From: Heloderma charlesbogerti
Taxonomy: Eukaryota > Chordata > Lepidosauria > Squamata > Helodermatidae
NCBI GenBank assembly: GCA_026122225.1
Contig: JANEZZ010002879.1
Coordinates: 347,556-411,555 of the forward strand
Direction: 5' to 3'
Length of the DNA: 64,000 nt
Position 1 is the first letter of the stretch. Each line of letters begins with the position of its first letter. A program made the translations under genes and the position numbers. The notes beneath the pieces are model-generated. The model ran no database searches. It was not told the DNA's origin and worked only from the letters and a program-made list of their open reading frames with translations. Below are positions 22,467 to 32,745 of this stretch, piece after piece.

Positions 22467-22612
22467 CAGCCTTCCCCAACATGGTGCCCTAGAGATGTTT
22501 TGGAATGCAGCTCCCACCATTCCCAGCCAGCATAGCCAATAGTCAGGATCAACGGGAGTTGTGGTGGAGGAGATCTGGCGGGCACCATACTAGGGAAGGG
22601 TAGACTAATGCT
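22467..22612. mobile_element. Small palindromic DNA transposon (MITE)
   Basis: The left end AGCCTTCCCCAACATGGTGCC and the right end GGCACCATACTAGGGAAGG are inverted, as are the inner CAGCTCCCACCATTCCC and GGGAGTTGTGG. This ~145-bp palindrome resembles a very common amniote repeat with ACAACTCCCATCA blocks; related copies lie at 35246-35368 and 55226-55345. The flanks TACTAAGG and GACTAATG match at 6 of 8. Confidence 0.6.
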
Positions 22613-23800
22613 TGTGTGACCATGACTAGTTGCAGTGTTCTACAAGATGAACTATTCTGGTGTGACCTAACCTTGTAACTCCTGAATTTCCCAGGGCATT
22701 CTTGAGTTCAGGAATAAAATCTGGATTTTTAGTGTCCTAGGTGAAGGCAACCATCTCCCCATTGGCTCCCTCTATTATAATAGTGAGTCAGACACTGGGA
22801 TGTCATCATTGCCACTACAGTTCTTGCCCTCAAGAGGTTCATAAAGCTATAACTTGGCTGGTTATGGTCAACTTTAAGAAACTGCTCAATAAAATAGTAA
22901 TGGAATCTCATCTGTCATGAAGAGTCATTAAATTAGAATTTTCTCTGGTGGCACAATTAAGATATATAAGAACGTTATGTTCAAAGCCTAAGGAAGAAAC
23001 TGCTGTCCTATTTTCTATCTTCCTCTTTTTAATTTTTTTAAAAAATGAATCATTAATGGCACTGGAAAGTATGGCATTCACTGGATTAAAAATAGTGATT
23101 TTGGGATGTATATATCCCCTCTAGGTTTTCTGATGAGAGATTTGGAAGGAAGTCGCTGTTTAAACATTTTTTTGACTTCAAAATGCTTTGGAAATGTTCT
23201 TCTTGATGCGATTTTTATTGGAATGCTTTCCCCAAACATGTTCGCAGTGCCCATCCACTAGAGAGCCATTAATTCATTACAACAAGAAGAACTTCAGTTA
23301 AATGCGTACAGATGAACTGTTGTTCATATGTAATAAGGTCAAATAATACCTGGCAAAGCTTTGCCCAGTTATTCATTTTGGATTCTACTGATTTGTCTCA
23401 TGTTATGTGAAATGGGTGTTTTTAACTGGTTTGGCCCAAATTTCTATCCTGTGTTCAGAATTGCAGATGGCATTATGCCTACATTTCTGATAGAAATAAC
23501 TCTGGTTCTGGCATGAATTCATCTGTTGGGGGATTCATTAGAGTGCAACACTGGAAAACGTAAGGAAAGTTGAATTTGTACCCAAATAGGGCCAAAGATT
23601 TCAATGCTGCAGTAGGCTGTGAACTCATAATTGGTCATTTACTAATTATGAACTGAAATGTAATGGCCTTTCAACTCATAAAGGGAAATTTTTAGAAGCA
23701 ACTTTTTTGCTTTTTCACTCAAGACATGTAGTTTTCTAAACAGTTCAGTGCACCTATCCCAATATCTCTGCCCTACAGAACCTCCTAATAAAAGGTTGCT
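22613..23800. other. Possible L2 continuation, then unassigned sequence
   Basis: The first ~70 bases (ACTAATGC...) may continue the L2 fragment broken at 18.18 kb. The remainder, to the BovB target duplication, is AT-rich, without a long frame or recognised repeat. Confidence 0.35.
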
Positions 23801-23838
23801 AGTCTTGTCACTGCCTTGTTGTGGTGAAGGGGTTTGCA

Positions 23839-24806
23839 TAGGGATGGGGGAGAATTTCTCCCTGAAACTTCGGGGGGCCGAGTGCCAATGTATTCAGCCC
23901 CCCGAAGTAGTTTCGGGGAGAAATTCTCTGCACCCCCCTGCCCCCCGCACCCCCCCGGGATGGGACTTACCTTTCCCAAATGTCCCTCCCGGCGGCGGGT
24001 CCCAGCGGCGGTTTGGCAGGTCTTCGACAGGGGCAGGGGCATCAGCCGGTCTTTCGACCGGCTGCTGCCGCCGCCATTCCAATAAAAGTAAAAAAAAAAA
24101 AAAATGCCCCCGTGATAGGCTACGTGATGATTAACGTAGCCTATCACGGCTAGATTTGCAAAGTCAGCCGTGATAGGCTACGTAAATCGTCACGTAGCCT
24201 ATCACGGGTGACTTTTTTTTAAAAAAAAGTGCGTACGGCTAATGGCGGCCCCCATAGGGAGCCGCCATTCCCGTTCCTTATTTGGTCGCTGTAGTCTATG
24301 TAAAGATTATGTAGACTACGGCGAAAATAAGGGCAACGATATTTGCGTTGTCCTTATTTTCGCCGTAGTCTACGTAAAGATTTACGTAGACTACAGCGAC
24401 CAAATAAGGAACGTGAATAGCGGCTCCCTATGGGGGCCACCAATTGCGTACGTGCTTTTTTTTTTTTTAAAGTCACCCGTGATAGGCTACGTGACGAGTA
24501 ACGTAGCTTATCATGGCTGACTTTGCAGATCTAGCTGTGATAGGCTACGTAAATCATCACGTAGCCTATCACGGGGGTGTTTTTTTTTTTTACTTTTTAT
24601 TTCGCGGCCGGGTGAGGCGAGGCACCTCCTCCCCGGCCTGAACATTGGCCGGGCAAGGCGGGAAGCCTCACCCCCGGCCTGAATTTTGGCCGGGCGAGGA
24701 GGGAAGCCTCCCCCCCCGGCCTGAACTTCGGGGGGAGCAGCGAAGCGCCTCCCCCCCACCACGAAGCAAGCTGCAAGACCAGGTAAGTGACTTTCGTGCA
24801 CCCCTA
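23839..24806 (+). mobile_element. Modular palindromic hAT element inside BovB, gamma/alpha type
   Basis: TAGGGATGGGGGAG...CACCCCTA. The flanks GGTTTGCA (23831-23838) and GGCTTACA (24807-24814) match at 6 of 8. The intact BovB has a single GGCTTGCG at 56427-56434 in the same context, so insertion into BovB with an 8-bp duplication is directly visible. Both ends keep outward GGTAAGT. The core at 24108-24580 is full: hairpins, GGCGGCCCCCATAGGGAGCCGCC-type pairs, and AATAAGGGCAACG blocks. Confidence 0.95.
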
Positions 24807-25101
24807 GGCTTACATAACTCAGTGAAGCCATAAGCTATGCTGTGCAGGGCCACGCAAGACGGACAGGACATGGTGGAGAGTTCTGACAAAATGTGGTCCA
24901 CTGGAGAAGGAAATGGCAACCCACTCCAGTATTCTTGCCAAGAAAACCCCATGGAACATATCACAAGGCTAAAAGATATGATGCCGGAAGATGAGCCCCT
25001 CTGGTCGGAAGGTGTCCAATATACTCCTGAGGAAGAGCAGAGGGTATTAGAGCTCCAGAAAGAGTGAAGCAGCTGAGCCAAAGCCGAAAGGACACTCAGC
25101 T

Positions 25102-25641
25102 GTGGATGTGTTTGGTGGTGAAATGAAAGTCCGATGCTGTAAAGAACAATATTGTTTAGGAACCTGGAATGTCAGATCAATGAATCAAGGTAAGCTGGAG
25201 GTGGCAAGACTGAACATCGATATCTTGGGAATCAGCAAACTAAAATGGACAAGCATGGGCGAATTTAATTCAGGTGACCATCATATCTATTACTGTGGGC
25301 AAGAATCCCTTAGGAGAAATGGAGTAGCACTCATAGTCAATAAAAGGGTGGGAAAAGCAGTACTGGGGTACAATCTCAAAAATGACAGGATGATCTCAGT
25401 ACAAATCCAAGGCAAACCATTCAACATCACAGTAATTCAAGTTTATGCCCCAACCACTGATGCCGAAGAAGCTGAGGTTGATCGGTTCTATGAAGACCTA
25501 CAACACCTTCTAGAACTAACACCAAAAAAAGATGTCCTCTTCATCACAGGGGATTGGAATGCCAAAGTAGGAAGTCAAGAAATCACCGGGACAACAGGCA
25601 AGCATGGCCTTGGTGTACAAAATGAAGCAGGACAAGGCTAA
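25102..25641 (+). pseudogene. BovB ORF2 endonuclease fragment
   Basis: This 179-codon frame covers the apurinic-type endonuclease region. It includes GTWNVRS, LGISKLKW (the family's catalytic Glu is Lys here), VYAPTTDAEE and GDWNAKVGSQ. Relative to copy 2 one A is lost in the GGACAAAAG run near 25634, so the frame ends early. The same protein sequence continues in another frame through NQIDY and SDHELL to about 26066. It therefore cannot make a functional enzyme. In copy 1 the position of the copy 2 nonsense codon is TGC. Confidence 0.9.
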
Positions 25642-26066
25642 TAGAGTTTTGCCAAGAGAACACGCTGATCATAGCAAACACTCTTTTCCAACAGCACAAG
25701 AGGCAACTCTACACATGGACATCACCAGATGGTCAATATCAAAATCAGATTGATTATGTACTTTGCAGCCTAAGATGGAGAAGCTCCACACAGTCAGTAA
25801 AAACAAGACCTGGAGCTGACTGTGGCTCAGATCATGAACTGCTTCTTGCAAAATTTTGGCTTAAATTGAAGACCGTAAGGAAAACCACTAAACCATTCAG
25901 ATATGACCTAAATCATATCCCTTATGAATATACAGTGGAGGTGAGGAATAGATTTAAGGGATTAGACCTGATAGACAGAGTACCTGAGGAACTATGGACG
26001 GAGGTCCGTAACATTGTTCAGGAGACAGCAACTAAATCCATGCCAAAGAAAAAGAAATGCAAGAAA

Positions 26067-26333
26067 TAGCCGTGTACGTTACGTAGCCTATCACAGGGGC
26101 ATTTTTTTTTCTTTTTTTTCTTTTGAAGTTCGTGGCCGGGGAGACGGGGCGCTTCTCCCTGGCCTGAATTTCAGCCGGGCGAGGCAGGAAGCCTCCCCCC
26201 CCAGCCTAAATTTCGGCCAGGCAAGGAGGGAAGCCTCCCCCGCCGGCCTGAACTTCGGGGGGAGCAGCGAAGCGCCTCCCCCCCACCACGAAGCAAGCTG
26301 CGAGACCAGGTAAGTGACTTTCGTGCATCCCTA
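26067..26333 (+). mobile_element. Right half of a modular hAT element (alpha end)
   Basis: It starts mid-hairpin (TAGCCGTGTACG) directly against BovB. It then has the alpha arm with CAGGTAAGTGACTTTCG and ends CATCCCTA. The left half is missing. The abrupt join points to a deletion or recombination rather than a simple insertion. Confidence 0.8.
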
Positions 26334-26343
26334 CCCAGATAAG

Positions 26344-26609
26344 CAAATTTAGTAGTACTAGGGAACAGAGGTTATTTGCACTTCAAAGAAACATATAACA
26401 GAGATTAGGGATAGTGACCTCCTCCTGATCACCACTTAAACACCTAACTTCTCTGATTATCCCTTTATGACCTTTGGTTTGAGTTTCTGAGAACAGCACA
26501 TTTTATCTGCACCTAGCATAAAAACTACTTGGCCAAACTGTATGAAATTTGGCATGTCAAATCCCCTCCATGGGGGCTGAGAGGTCCCAACATTTCATGC
26601 ACATTTGTG
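26344..26609 (-). repeat. Copy 2 of an inverted duplication (partner 14706-14971)
   Basis: Nearly identical in reverse complement to 14706-14971, with the same junction to a beta hAT end. It lies between two hAT half-elements inside the damaged BovB. Confidence 0.8.
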
Positions 26610-26704
26610 TAGGGATGGCAGAGAATTCTGCCACAGATCTTGGTGAGGCCGAATGCCAGTGCATTCAGCCCACCGAACTCCGTTGCGGAATAGCCTGCCA
26701 TCCC
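26610..26704 (+). mobile_element. Left half of a modular hAT element (beta end), truncated
   Basis: TAGGGATGGCAGAGAATTC with the GAGGCCGAATGCC hairpin, cut off after GCCTGCCATCCC, where BovB 3' sequence resumes a few bases on. It corresponds to the right end of the copy at 13907-14705 read in reverse. Confidence 0.8.
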
Positions 26705-26710
26705 ATAGTA

Positions 26711-27218
26711 AGTAGTAGACAGCATAGTAAGAAGCAGAGACATCACCTTGCCGACAAAGATTCGTATAATCAAAGCTATGGTTTTCCCAGTAGCAACGTA
26801 TGGCTGTGAGAGCTGGACTATAAGGAAGGCTGAGCGCTGAAGAATTGATGACTTCGAACTGTGGTGCTGGAGAAGACTCTTATGAATCCCTTGGACTGCA
26901 AGGAGGTAAAATCAGTCCATCCTAAAGAAATAAACCCTGACTGCTCATTGGAAGGACAGATGAGATACTGAAGCTGAAGCTCAAATATTTTGGCCACCTA
27001 ATGAGAAGAGAAAACTCACTGGAAAAGACCCTGATGCTGGGAAAGATTGAAGGCAAATGGAGAAGGGGACGGCAGAGGATGAGATGGCTAGATAGCATCA
27101 CCAATGCAATGAATATGAATTTGAGCACACTCTGGGAAAGAGAGAAGACAGGAAGGCCTGGTGTGCTATGGTCCATGGGGTCGCGAAGAGTTGGACATGA
27201 CTTAACGACTGAACAACA
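26711..27218 (+). pseudogene. BovB ORF2 C-terminal remnant
   Basis: Collinear with 59108-59609 of copy 2, covering VVMYGCESWTIRKAE, ELWCWRR and FGHLMRRENSLEKTLMLGK-type sequence. Stops and frameshifts are present (for example TGA after the AERR-equivalent position, and changes near 26890-26960). Part is still readable in one frame at 27001-27312 (MRRENSLEKTLMLGKIEG). The reverse transcriptase YADD region is absent from this copy. Confidence 0.85.
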
Positions 27219-27245
27219 AGTCTTATCAACTAGGGATGGTGGAAT

Positions 27246-28050
27246 TAGGGATGCCAGAGAATTTCTCCACGAATCTTGGGGAGGCCGAATGCCAACGCAC
27301 TCGGCCCCCTGAAATTGGTGGGGAAATTCTCCACCCCACCGCCCCCCCCCCACGGGATGGGACTTACGTCGCGCGAACGTCCCTCTCGGCGGTGGGTCCC
27401 GGCGGCGTTGCGGCGGTGGCCAGTCTTCCAACCAGCTGCTGCCACCGCCATTTCCCAGTAATGTAAAAAAAAAAAAGTGATAGGCTACATAACAATTTAC
27501 GTAGCCTATCACGGCTAGATTTTCAAAGTCAGCCATGATAGGCTACGTGATTCACGGCTGAATTTGAAAAAAAAAAGATTTACATAGACTATGGCAAAAA
27601 TAAGGGCAACGCTAGACTACCCGTACTCAAATTGAGACTACCCGTGCTCAAATAAGGAACGCAAATGGGCGCCGCTATTTGGGAACACGCTTTTTTTTTT
27701 TTTTTCAAAGTCAGCCATGATAGGCTATGTAAAGTTTTATGCAGCTTATCATGGCTGACTTTGAAAATCTAGCCATGATAGGCTACGTAAATGGTTACGT
27801 AGCCTATCAGGTTTTTTTGTTTGTTTTTTTTTACATAACTTTTATCTTTTGCGACCGGGGAGACAGGGCGGTCCCCCCAGGCCAGAATTTCAGCAGGGAG
27901 GGATGGGGCGCCTCCCCTCCAGCCTGCATTTTGGCCGGGAGGGGCAGGGCGCCTCCCCACCCGCCAAGCATTTCAGGGGGAGAAACGGAGCGCCTTCCCC
28001 CCCACCGAAAACAGCTGCGGGACCAGGTAAGGGACTTTCATCCATCCTTC
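27246..28050 (+). mobile_element. Modular palindromic hAT element, gamma/alpha type
   Basis: TAGGGATGCCAGAG...CCATCCTTC (last base altered), flanked by the exact duplication GGTGGAAT (27238-27245 and 28051-28058). The target octamer lies directly after a TAGGGAT (27231-27237), so it appears to have inserted at the tip of another member. The left donor is mutated (CGTAAGT) and the right one reads GGTAAGG. Core modules around 27590-27700 are damaged. Confidence 0.9.
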
Positions 28051-28073
28051 GGTGGAATGAGAGGTTGTGAAAT

Positions 28074-29045
28074 TAGGGATGTCACAGAATTCCACCACGG
28101 ATCTCGGTGACGCCAAATGCCAGTGCATTCGGCCCCCCAAACTCTGTGGTGGAATGGCCTGCCCCCCCCGCCCCCCCCCGCGGATTGCCCTCGGGACAAG
28201 ACTTACCTGGGGTTTATCTTCCAGGCAGTAGTGGCTTTGACGGCAGCTTAAAATGATTTAAATCAGTTAAAATGATTTAACAAGACATTTCCAGTCTTGT
28301 TAAAAAAAAAAAAAAAAAGATGTGATAGGCTACATAAAGATTTACGTAGCCTATCATGGCTGGGTTTTAAAAAAAACATGACGTGATAGGCTACGTAAAT
28401 CTTTATGTAGCCTATCATGGCTGGGTGGGTTTAAAAAAGAAGAAGAACCGTGTACGCAAATGGCGGCGGCTATGGCTGCCGCCATTTGATTTCCTTATTT
28501 TTGGCCATCTTAGTCTATGTAAATATTTACATAGACTAAGATGGCGAAAATAAGGGGAATGCAAATAGCGTAGTGGGCACTATTTGCGTCCCTTTTTGGT
28601 TCGCTGTTTTAACCTAGGTAAAGATTTAAGTAGGCTAAAATGGTGAATCAAAAAGGGACGCAAATAGCGCCCGCTACGCTGTTTGCGTTCCCATTTATTT
28701 TTGCCGTTATAGTCTACATAAATATTGACGCAGATTCAGATGGCCAAAAATAAGGAACACAAATGGCAGCGGCCGTAGCCGCCGCCATTTGCGTACGGGT
28801 TTTTTTTTTCCCCCAGAGCCCTCCGCGGCCGGAAATCCAGCTTTCCGCGGCTGGAAATCTGGGCTGGGCTGGGCCCGGCCGGCTGCTCCACGGAGCTGCT
28901 GCGTAGCACAGCCGGCCATCAAGGATTCTGGTGGGGAGGAACGGATCGCCTCCCCCCCCGTCCAGGATTCTGAGCGGGGGGAAGGAACGCCTCCCCCCAC
29001 CATCAACATAATCCGCAGAAGGTAAGTCACTTTCATACATCCCTA
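28074..29045 (+). mobile_element. Full-form modular palindromic hAT element, beta/delta type
   Basis: TAGGGATGTCACAG...CATCCCTA with the exact duplication TGTGAAAT (28066-28073 and 29046-29053). The core shows the complete series. Two hairpins (28324-28355 and about 28383-28418) lead to a GCAAATGGCGGCGG pair, GTCTATGTAAATATTTACATAGAC, a GCAAATAGCG...GCTATTTGCG pair, a central hairpin at about 28610-28645, and the same modules mirrored back to 28795. Outward GGTAAGT occurs at both ends. No coding content. Confidence 0.95.
28324..28355. repeat. Example TACGTA-type hairpin module
   Basis: GATAGGCTAC and GTAGCCTATC form the stem around a TACATAAA...TTTACGTA inner palindrome. It differs from perfect symmetry only where one CpG has become CpA. 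Dozens of similar modules occur in the family. Confidence 0.9.
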
Positions 29046-29053
29046 TGTGAAAT

Positions 29054-29441
29054 TCCTTTACATGTTTAGTGTGTGTGTCTGTTGACGGAGGGTTACTGTT
29101 GGCTGCTGAAAGTGGGTCTCTATTTCTCAACATTGTTGGCTGTTTTTGAGGTAGCATTTGCTAGCTGGTGGCCACCATTTTTACCCCCCACCCCCAATTT
29201 TTTCTGAAGAGTTTTTATCCATCTGCAAACCTTGGGGTGGGTGGATGTTGCCATTTTGCCTACATAAGCAATGACACTCAGTCTGAACATCAGAAATTGA
29301 GAGAATGATATTTGGCATCCCCTTCCTCCCTTGAAAATGGGTGTGTTTGTGTAAATGAAGTACTATTCACACCTGAAATGCAAAATCATGTCCTTAATGT
29401 GTACCAAATTTCACTGGGCTAGTTCAGTGTTCAAGGGAGAA
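29054..29441. other. Unassigned sequence
   Basis: About 390 bp between two hAT copies, with a short TGTGTGTG run near 29070. No gene or repeat family recognised. Confidence 0.3.
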
Positions 29442-29449
29442 GTCACAGT

Positions 29450-30337
29450 TAGGGATGTCAGAGAATTCCACGGATCTTGGTGAGGCCGAATGCCAGTGCA
29501 TTTGGCCCCCGAACTCCGTGGTGGAATGGCCTGCCACCCCCCCCCGGCCCCCCGTGGATCCCCCCTGGGACGAGACTTACCGCCGCCATTTGCAGTCTTG
29601 TAAAAAAAAAAATGATGTGCTAGGCTACATAAACATTTACGTAGCCTATCATGGCTGGGTTTAAAAAAAATCCAATGTCATAGGCTGCGTAAAGATTTAC
29701 GTAGCCTTTCATGGCTGGGTTTTTAAAAAAACAACAATCACGTACGTGAATTGCGGCAGCTAAGGCCACCGCCATTTGCGGTCTTTATTTTTGGCCGTCT
29801 TAGCCTATGTAAATATTTATGTAGACTATGACGGCGAAAATAAGGGAAACGCAAATAGAGTAGCGGGTGCTATTTGCGTCCCTTTTTGATTCGCCGTTTT
29901 AGCCTATGTAAAGATTTATGTAGGCTAAAACAGTGAATCAAAAAGGGACACAAATGGCACCCGCTACGCTGTTTGCATTCCCCTTGATTTTTGCCGTCAT
30001 AGTCTACGTAAATATTTATGTAGATTCAGATGGCCAAAAATAAGGAACACAAATGGCGGCGGCCATAGCCGCCGCCATTTGCATTCGCGATTTTTGTTAT
30101 GTTTTTTCCCCAGAGCCTTCCGTGGCCGGAAATCTGGCTGCGGGTGGCTCTGGCCTGGCTGGGCCTGGCCGGCTGCTCCGCGGAGCTGCCGCGGAGCACA
30201 GCTGTCTGTGGAGGATTCCGGGGGGGAGGAACGGATCGCCTCCCCCCCCATCGAGGATTCCGGGGGGAGGGACAGAACGACTCCCCCCCACCATCAACAT
30301 AATCCGCGGAAAGGTAAGTGACTTTCGTACATCCCTA
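29450..30337 (+). mobile_element. Modular palindromic hAT element, beta/delta type
   Basis: TAGGGATGTCAGAG...CATCCCTA. The flanks GTCACAGT and TCATAGTA align as TCACAGT/TCATAGT if one base was lost at the left junction. The left GC-rich arm is shortened: GAGACTTACC joins CGCCGCCATTTGC directly. The core series from 29610 to 30090 closely matches the copy at 28074-29045, including the GATTCGCCGTTTTAGCC hairpin near 29888-29940. Confidence 0.85.
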
Positions 30338-30394
30338 TCATAGTACAGACAAATGAACAAACTCATGCAGAACAAGTAGGCAAGTTGAAAGAAA

Positions 30395-30604
30395 GGCCTC
30401 ACTCCTCTCAGCCAGTCAAAAAGTTGTGAAGGGGTGGCCTGCCCTGGAGTTGAGAAAACAACCAAGATGTGAAGGCCTTACTCCTCTAAGCCAGTCAAAA
30501 AGGCCTCACTCCTCTCAGCCAGTCAAAAAAGCCTCACTCCTCTCAGCCAGTCAAAAAGTTGTGAAGGGGTGGCCTGCCCTGAAGTTGAGAAAACAACCAT
30601 GATG
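30395..30604. repeat. Compound minisatellite
   Basis: A ~27-bp unit containing CTCACTCCTCTCAGCCAGTC occurs four times. A longer unit adding AAAAGTTGTGAAGGGG, TGGCCTGCCCTG and GTTGAGAAAACAACCA flanks the short array on both sides. Unequal exchange or slippage is the likely origin. Confidence 0.85.
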
Positions 30605-31139
30605 ATCCCTGCAACAGATTAGGTCTGTCATTTTCCATTATTTAAGCCATAATGTGATGAAGAAAACAAAATGGTTTTCTCTCGATATGTCTTCCGGGAG
30701 GATGGCTTTGGAATTCCTCAGCAGCTCTGAGCAGGCCCTCAGAGACTTCTAGTCATGTATAATGTGCTGTAACAGAACTTGATGCTAAACTAACCCTGAT
30801 AATCCAGGCCCTTGGAGACTTCATCGATGCCAGAGAAACACAGCCTAATTCCCAGTCAGGTTCTGCTTTCACAAATGCTGCTGAGGTAAAAAATCGCATC
30901 TAATTACTGGTGTTGTCTAAAGACTACAAGAGCAGAACATCAACAAAACAATGATGCTTTTAATTAAGGATGGGCCTCTGACAGTTTCAGATTTCTTTCA
31001 GAAGTGGCAAAGTTTGGCCTAGGAAGATGGTTGAGTTTCCTTCAGCTGGGCAAGCAGTGAAGGATCTATAGCTGCTAGCAATATGCCTTCACTTGGGAGC
31101 CCATAAACCACCATCCAAAAAGTCAGTATCGGTTCCTGG
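30605..31139. other. Unassigned sequence
   Basis: No gene, RNA or known repeat was recognised. Confidence 0.3.
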
Positions 31140-32370
31140 TTTTGAGGGCCTTTGGGCAAGAGGAACTCTATGGGGCCCCCTCACTCAGTGAGTCTACTGT
31201 CTCACCAACATTGTCACCAGCTGCTATTACTCCTCTTTTTCATCATTGCTAGCACTTACTTGCTTGAAAGTTAGGGAGCCAGTAAGCAAGTAGGTGCTGG
31301 CTAGGGATGGTGGAGAATTTCTCCCTGAAACTTCGGGGGGCCGAGCGCCAATGTGTTCGGCCCTCCGAAGAAGTTTTGGGGAGAAATTCTCCGCCCCCCC
31401 GCACCCCCCCCCGGGACGGGACTTACCTTTCCCGAATGTCCCTCCCAGCGGCGGGTCCAGCCGGCGGTTCATCGGGTCTTCGTCAGGGGCGGGAGCAGCA
31501 GCCGGTCTTTCAACCGGCTGCCGCCACCACCATTCCAAGAAAAGAAAAAAACAACACCCCCGTGATAGGCTACGTGATGATTAACGTAGCCTACCATGGC
31601 TAGATCTGCAAAGTCAGCCGTGCTGGCTACGAAAATTGTCACATAGCCTATCACGGGTGACTTTAAAAAAAAAAAGCGCGTATGGCTAATGGTGGCCCCC
31701 ATAGGGAGCCACCATTCACGTTCCTTATTTGGTCGCTGTAGTCTACGTAAAGATTTACGTAGACTACAGCGACCAAATAAGGAACGCGAATGGCGGCTCC
31801 CTATGGGGGCTGCCATTTGCGTACGCGCTTTTTTTTTTTTTTAAGTCACCCATGATAGGCTACGTGACGATTTACGTAGCCTATCATGGCTGACTTTGCA
31901 GATCTAGCCGTGATAGGCTACGTTAATTGTCACGTAGCCTATCACGGGGGCGTTGTTTTTTTAAAAACTTCTTATTTCACAGCCGGGCGAGGCGAGGCGC
32001 CTCCTCCCCGGCCTGAATTTCAGCCAGGCGAGGCAGGAAGCCTCCCACCCAGCCTGAATTTCAGCCAGGCGAGGCCGGAATCCCCCCCCCCCGGCCTGAA
32101 CTTCGCAGGGAGAGCAACAAAGCGCCTCCCCCCCACCGCGAAAAGCTGCGAGACCAGGTAAGTGACATTCGTGCACCCCTAGTGCTGGCATCTACTGCTC
32201 CTCCTTGTCACCCCCAGTGTTACCTGGGCCAAAGTGAGAGGCAGGTGAACAAGCAGATTGCAATAATGAAGAGGAAGAGAAGCTTCTGGGGGACTCTTGT
32301 CTGTGGACCCCTGTTGGGATGCAGACCCTCATCAGGTGCCCAACTATGCCTCCTCTTGATGCTGGCCCTG
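31140..32370. repeat. Low-copy interspersed repeat, copy split by a hAT element
   Basis: The outer parts (31140-31301 and 32182-32370) are collinear with 3190-3560. The hAT element at 31302-32181 sits between AGTAAGCAAG...GTGCTGGC and CATCTACTGCTCC. The identity of the repeat is unknown. Confidence 0.6.
31302..32181 (+). mobile_element. Modular palindromic hAT element, gamma/alpha type
   Basis: TAGGGATGGTGGAG...CACCCCTA, exact duplication GTGCTGGC (31294-31301 and 32182-32189). Both ends keep outward GGTAAGT. The core centre is one GTAGTCTACGTAAAG hairpin at 31738-31768 between two GGTCGCTG/CAGCGACC and AATAAGGAACGCGAATGG blocks. It lacks the AAGGGCAACG pair present in longer copies, consistent with symmetric loss of the innermost modules. 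Confidence 0.95.
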
Positions 32371-32745
32371 GTATAATAGTTCAAATACTAACTATTTCAG
32401 ACAGCTAAATGATACTATTACGTCGAATATAACCTGGGTTTGTTTGTTTTTTCCTGAAATAATGCACTTGTGTCATAGAATCATAGAATAGTAGAGTTGG
32501 AAGGGGCCTATAAGACCATCAAGTCCAACTCCCTGCTCAATGCAGGAATCCAAGTCAAAGCATCCCTGACAGATGGCTGTCCAGCCTCTTCTTGAATGCC
32601 TCCAGTGTGGGAGAGCCCACTACTTCTCTATGGAATTGGTCCCATTGTTGTATTGCTTTAACAGTCAGGACATTTTTCCTGATGTTCAGCCGGAATCAGG
32701 CTTCCTGTAACTTCAGTCCATTATTCCATGTCCTGCACTCTGGGA

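Larger units (their letters stand above)
23811..27218 (+). mobile_element. RTE-BovB LINE copy 1, interrupted and internally replaced
   Basis: The BovB sequence is collinear with 56410-59609. It is flanked by AGTCTTGTCA (23801-23810) and AGTCTTATCA (27219-27228), a 10-bp target duplication with one mismatch. Three BovB pieces remain: 23811-23838, 24807-26066 and about 26711-27218. A modular hAT element splits the 5' end. About 1.4 kb equivalent to 57708-59107 of copy 2, including the reverse transcriptase core, is missing and replaced by 26067-26704. The 3' tail ends GAACGACTGAACAACAA as in copy 2. Confidence 0.9.
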
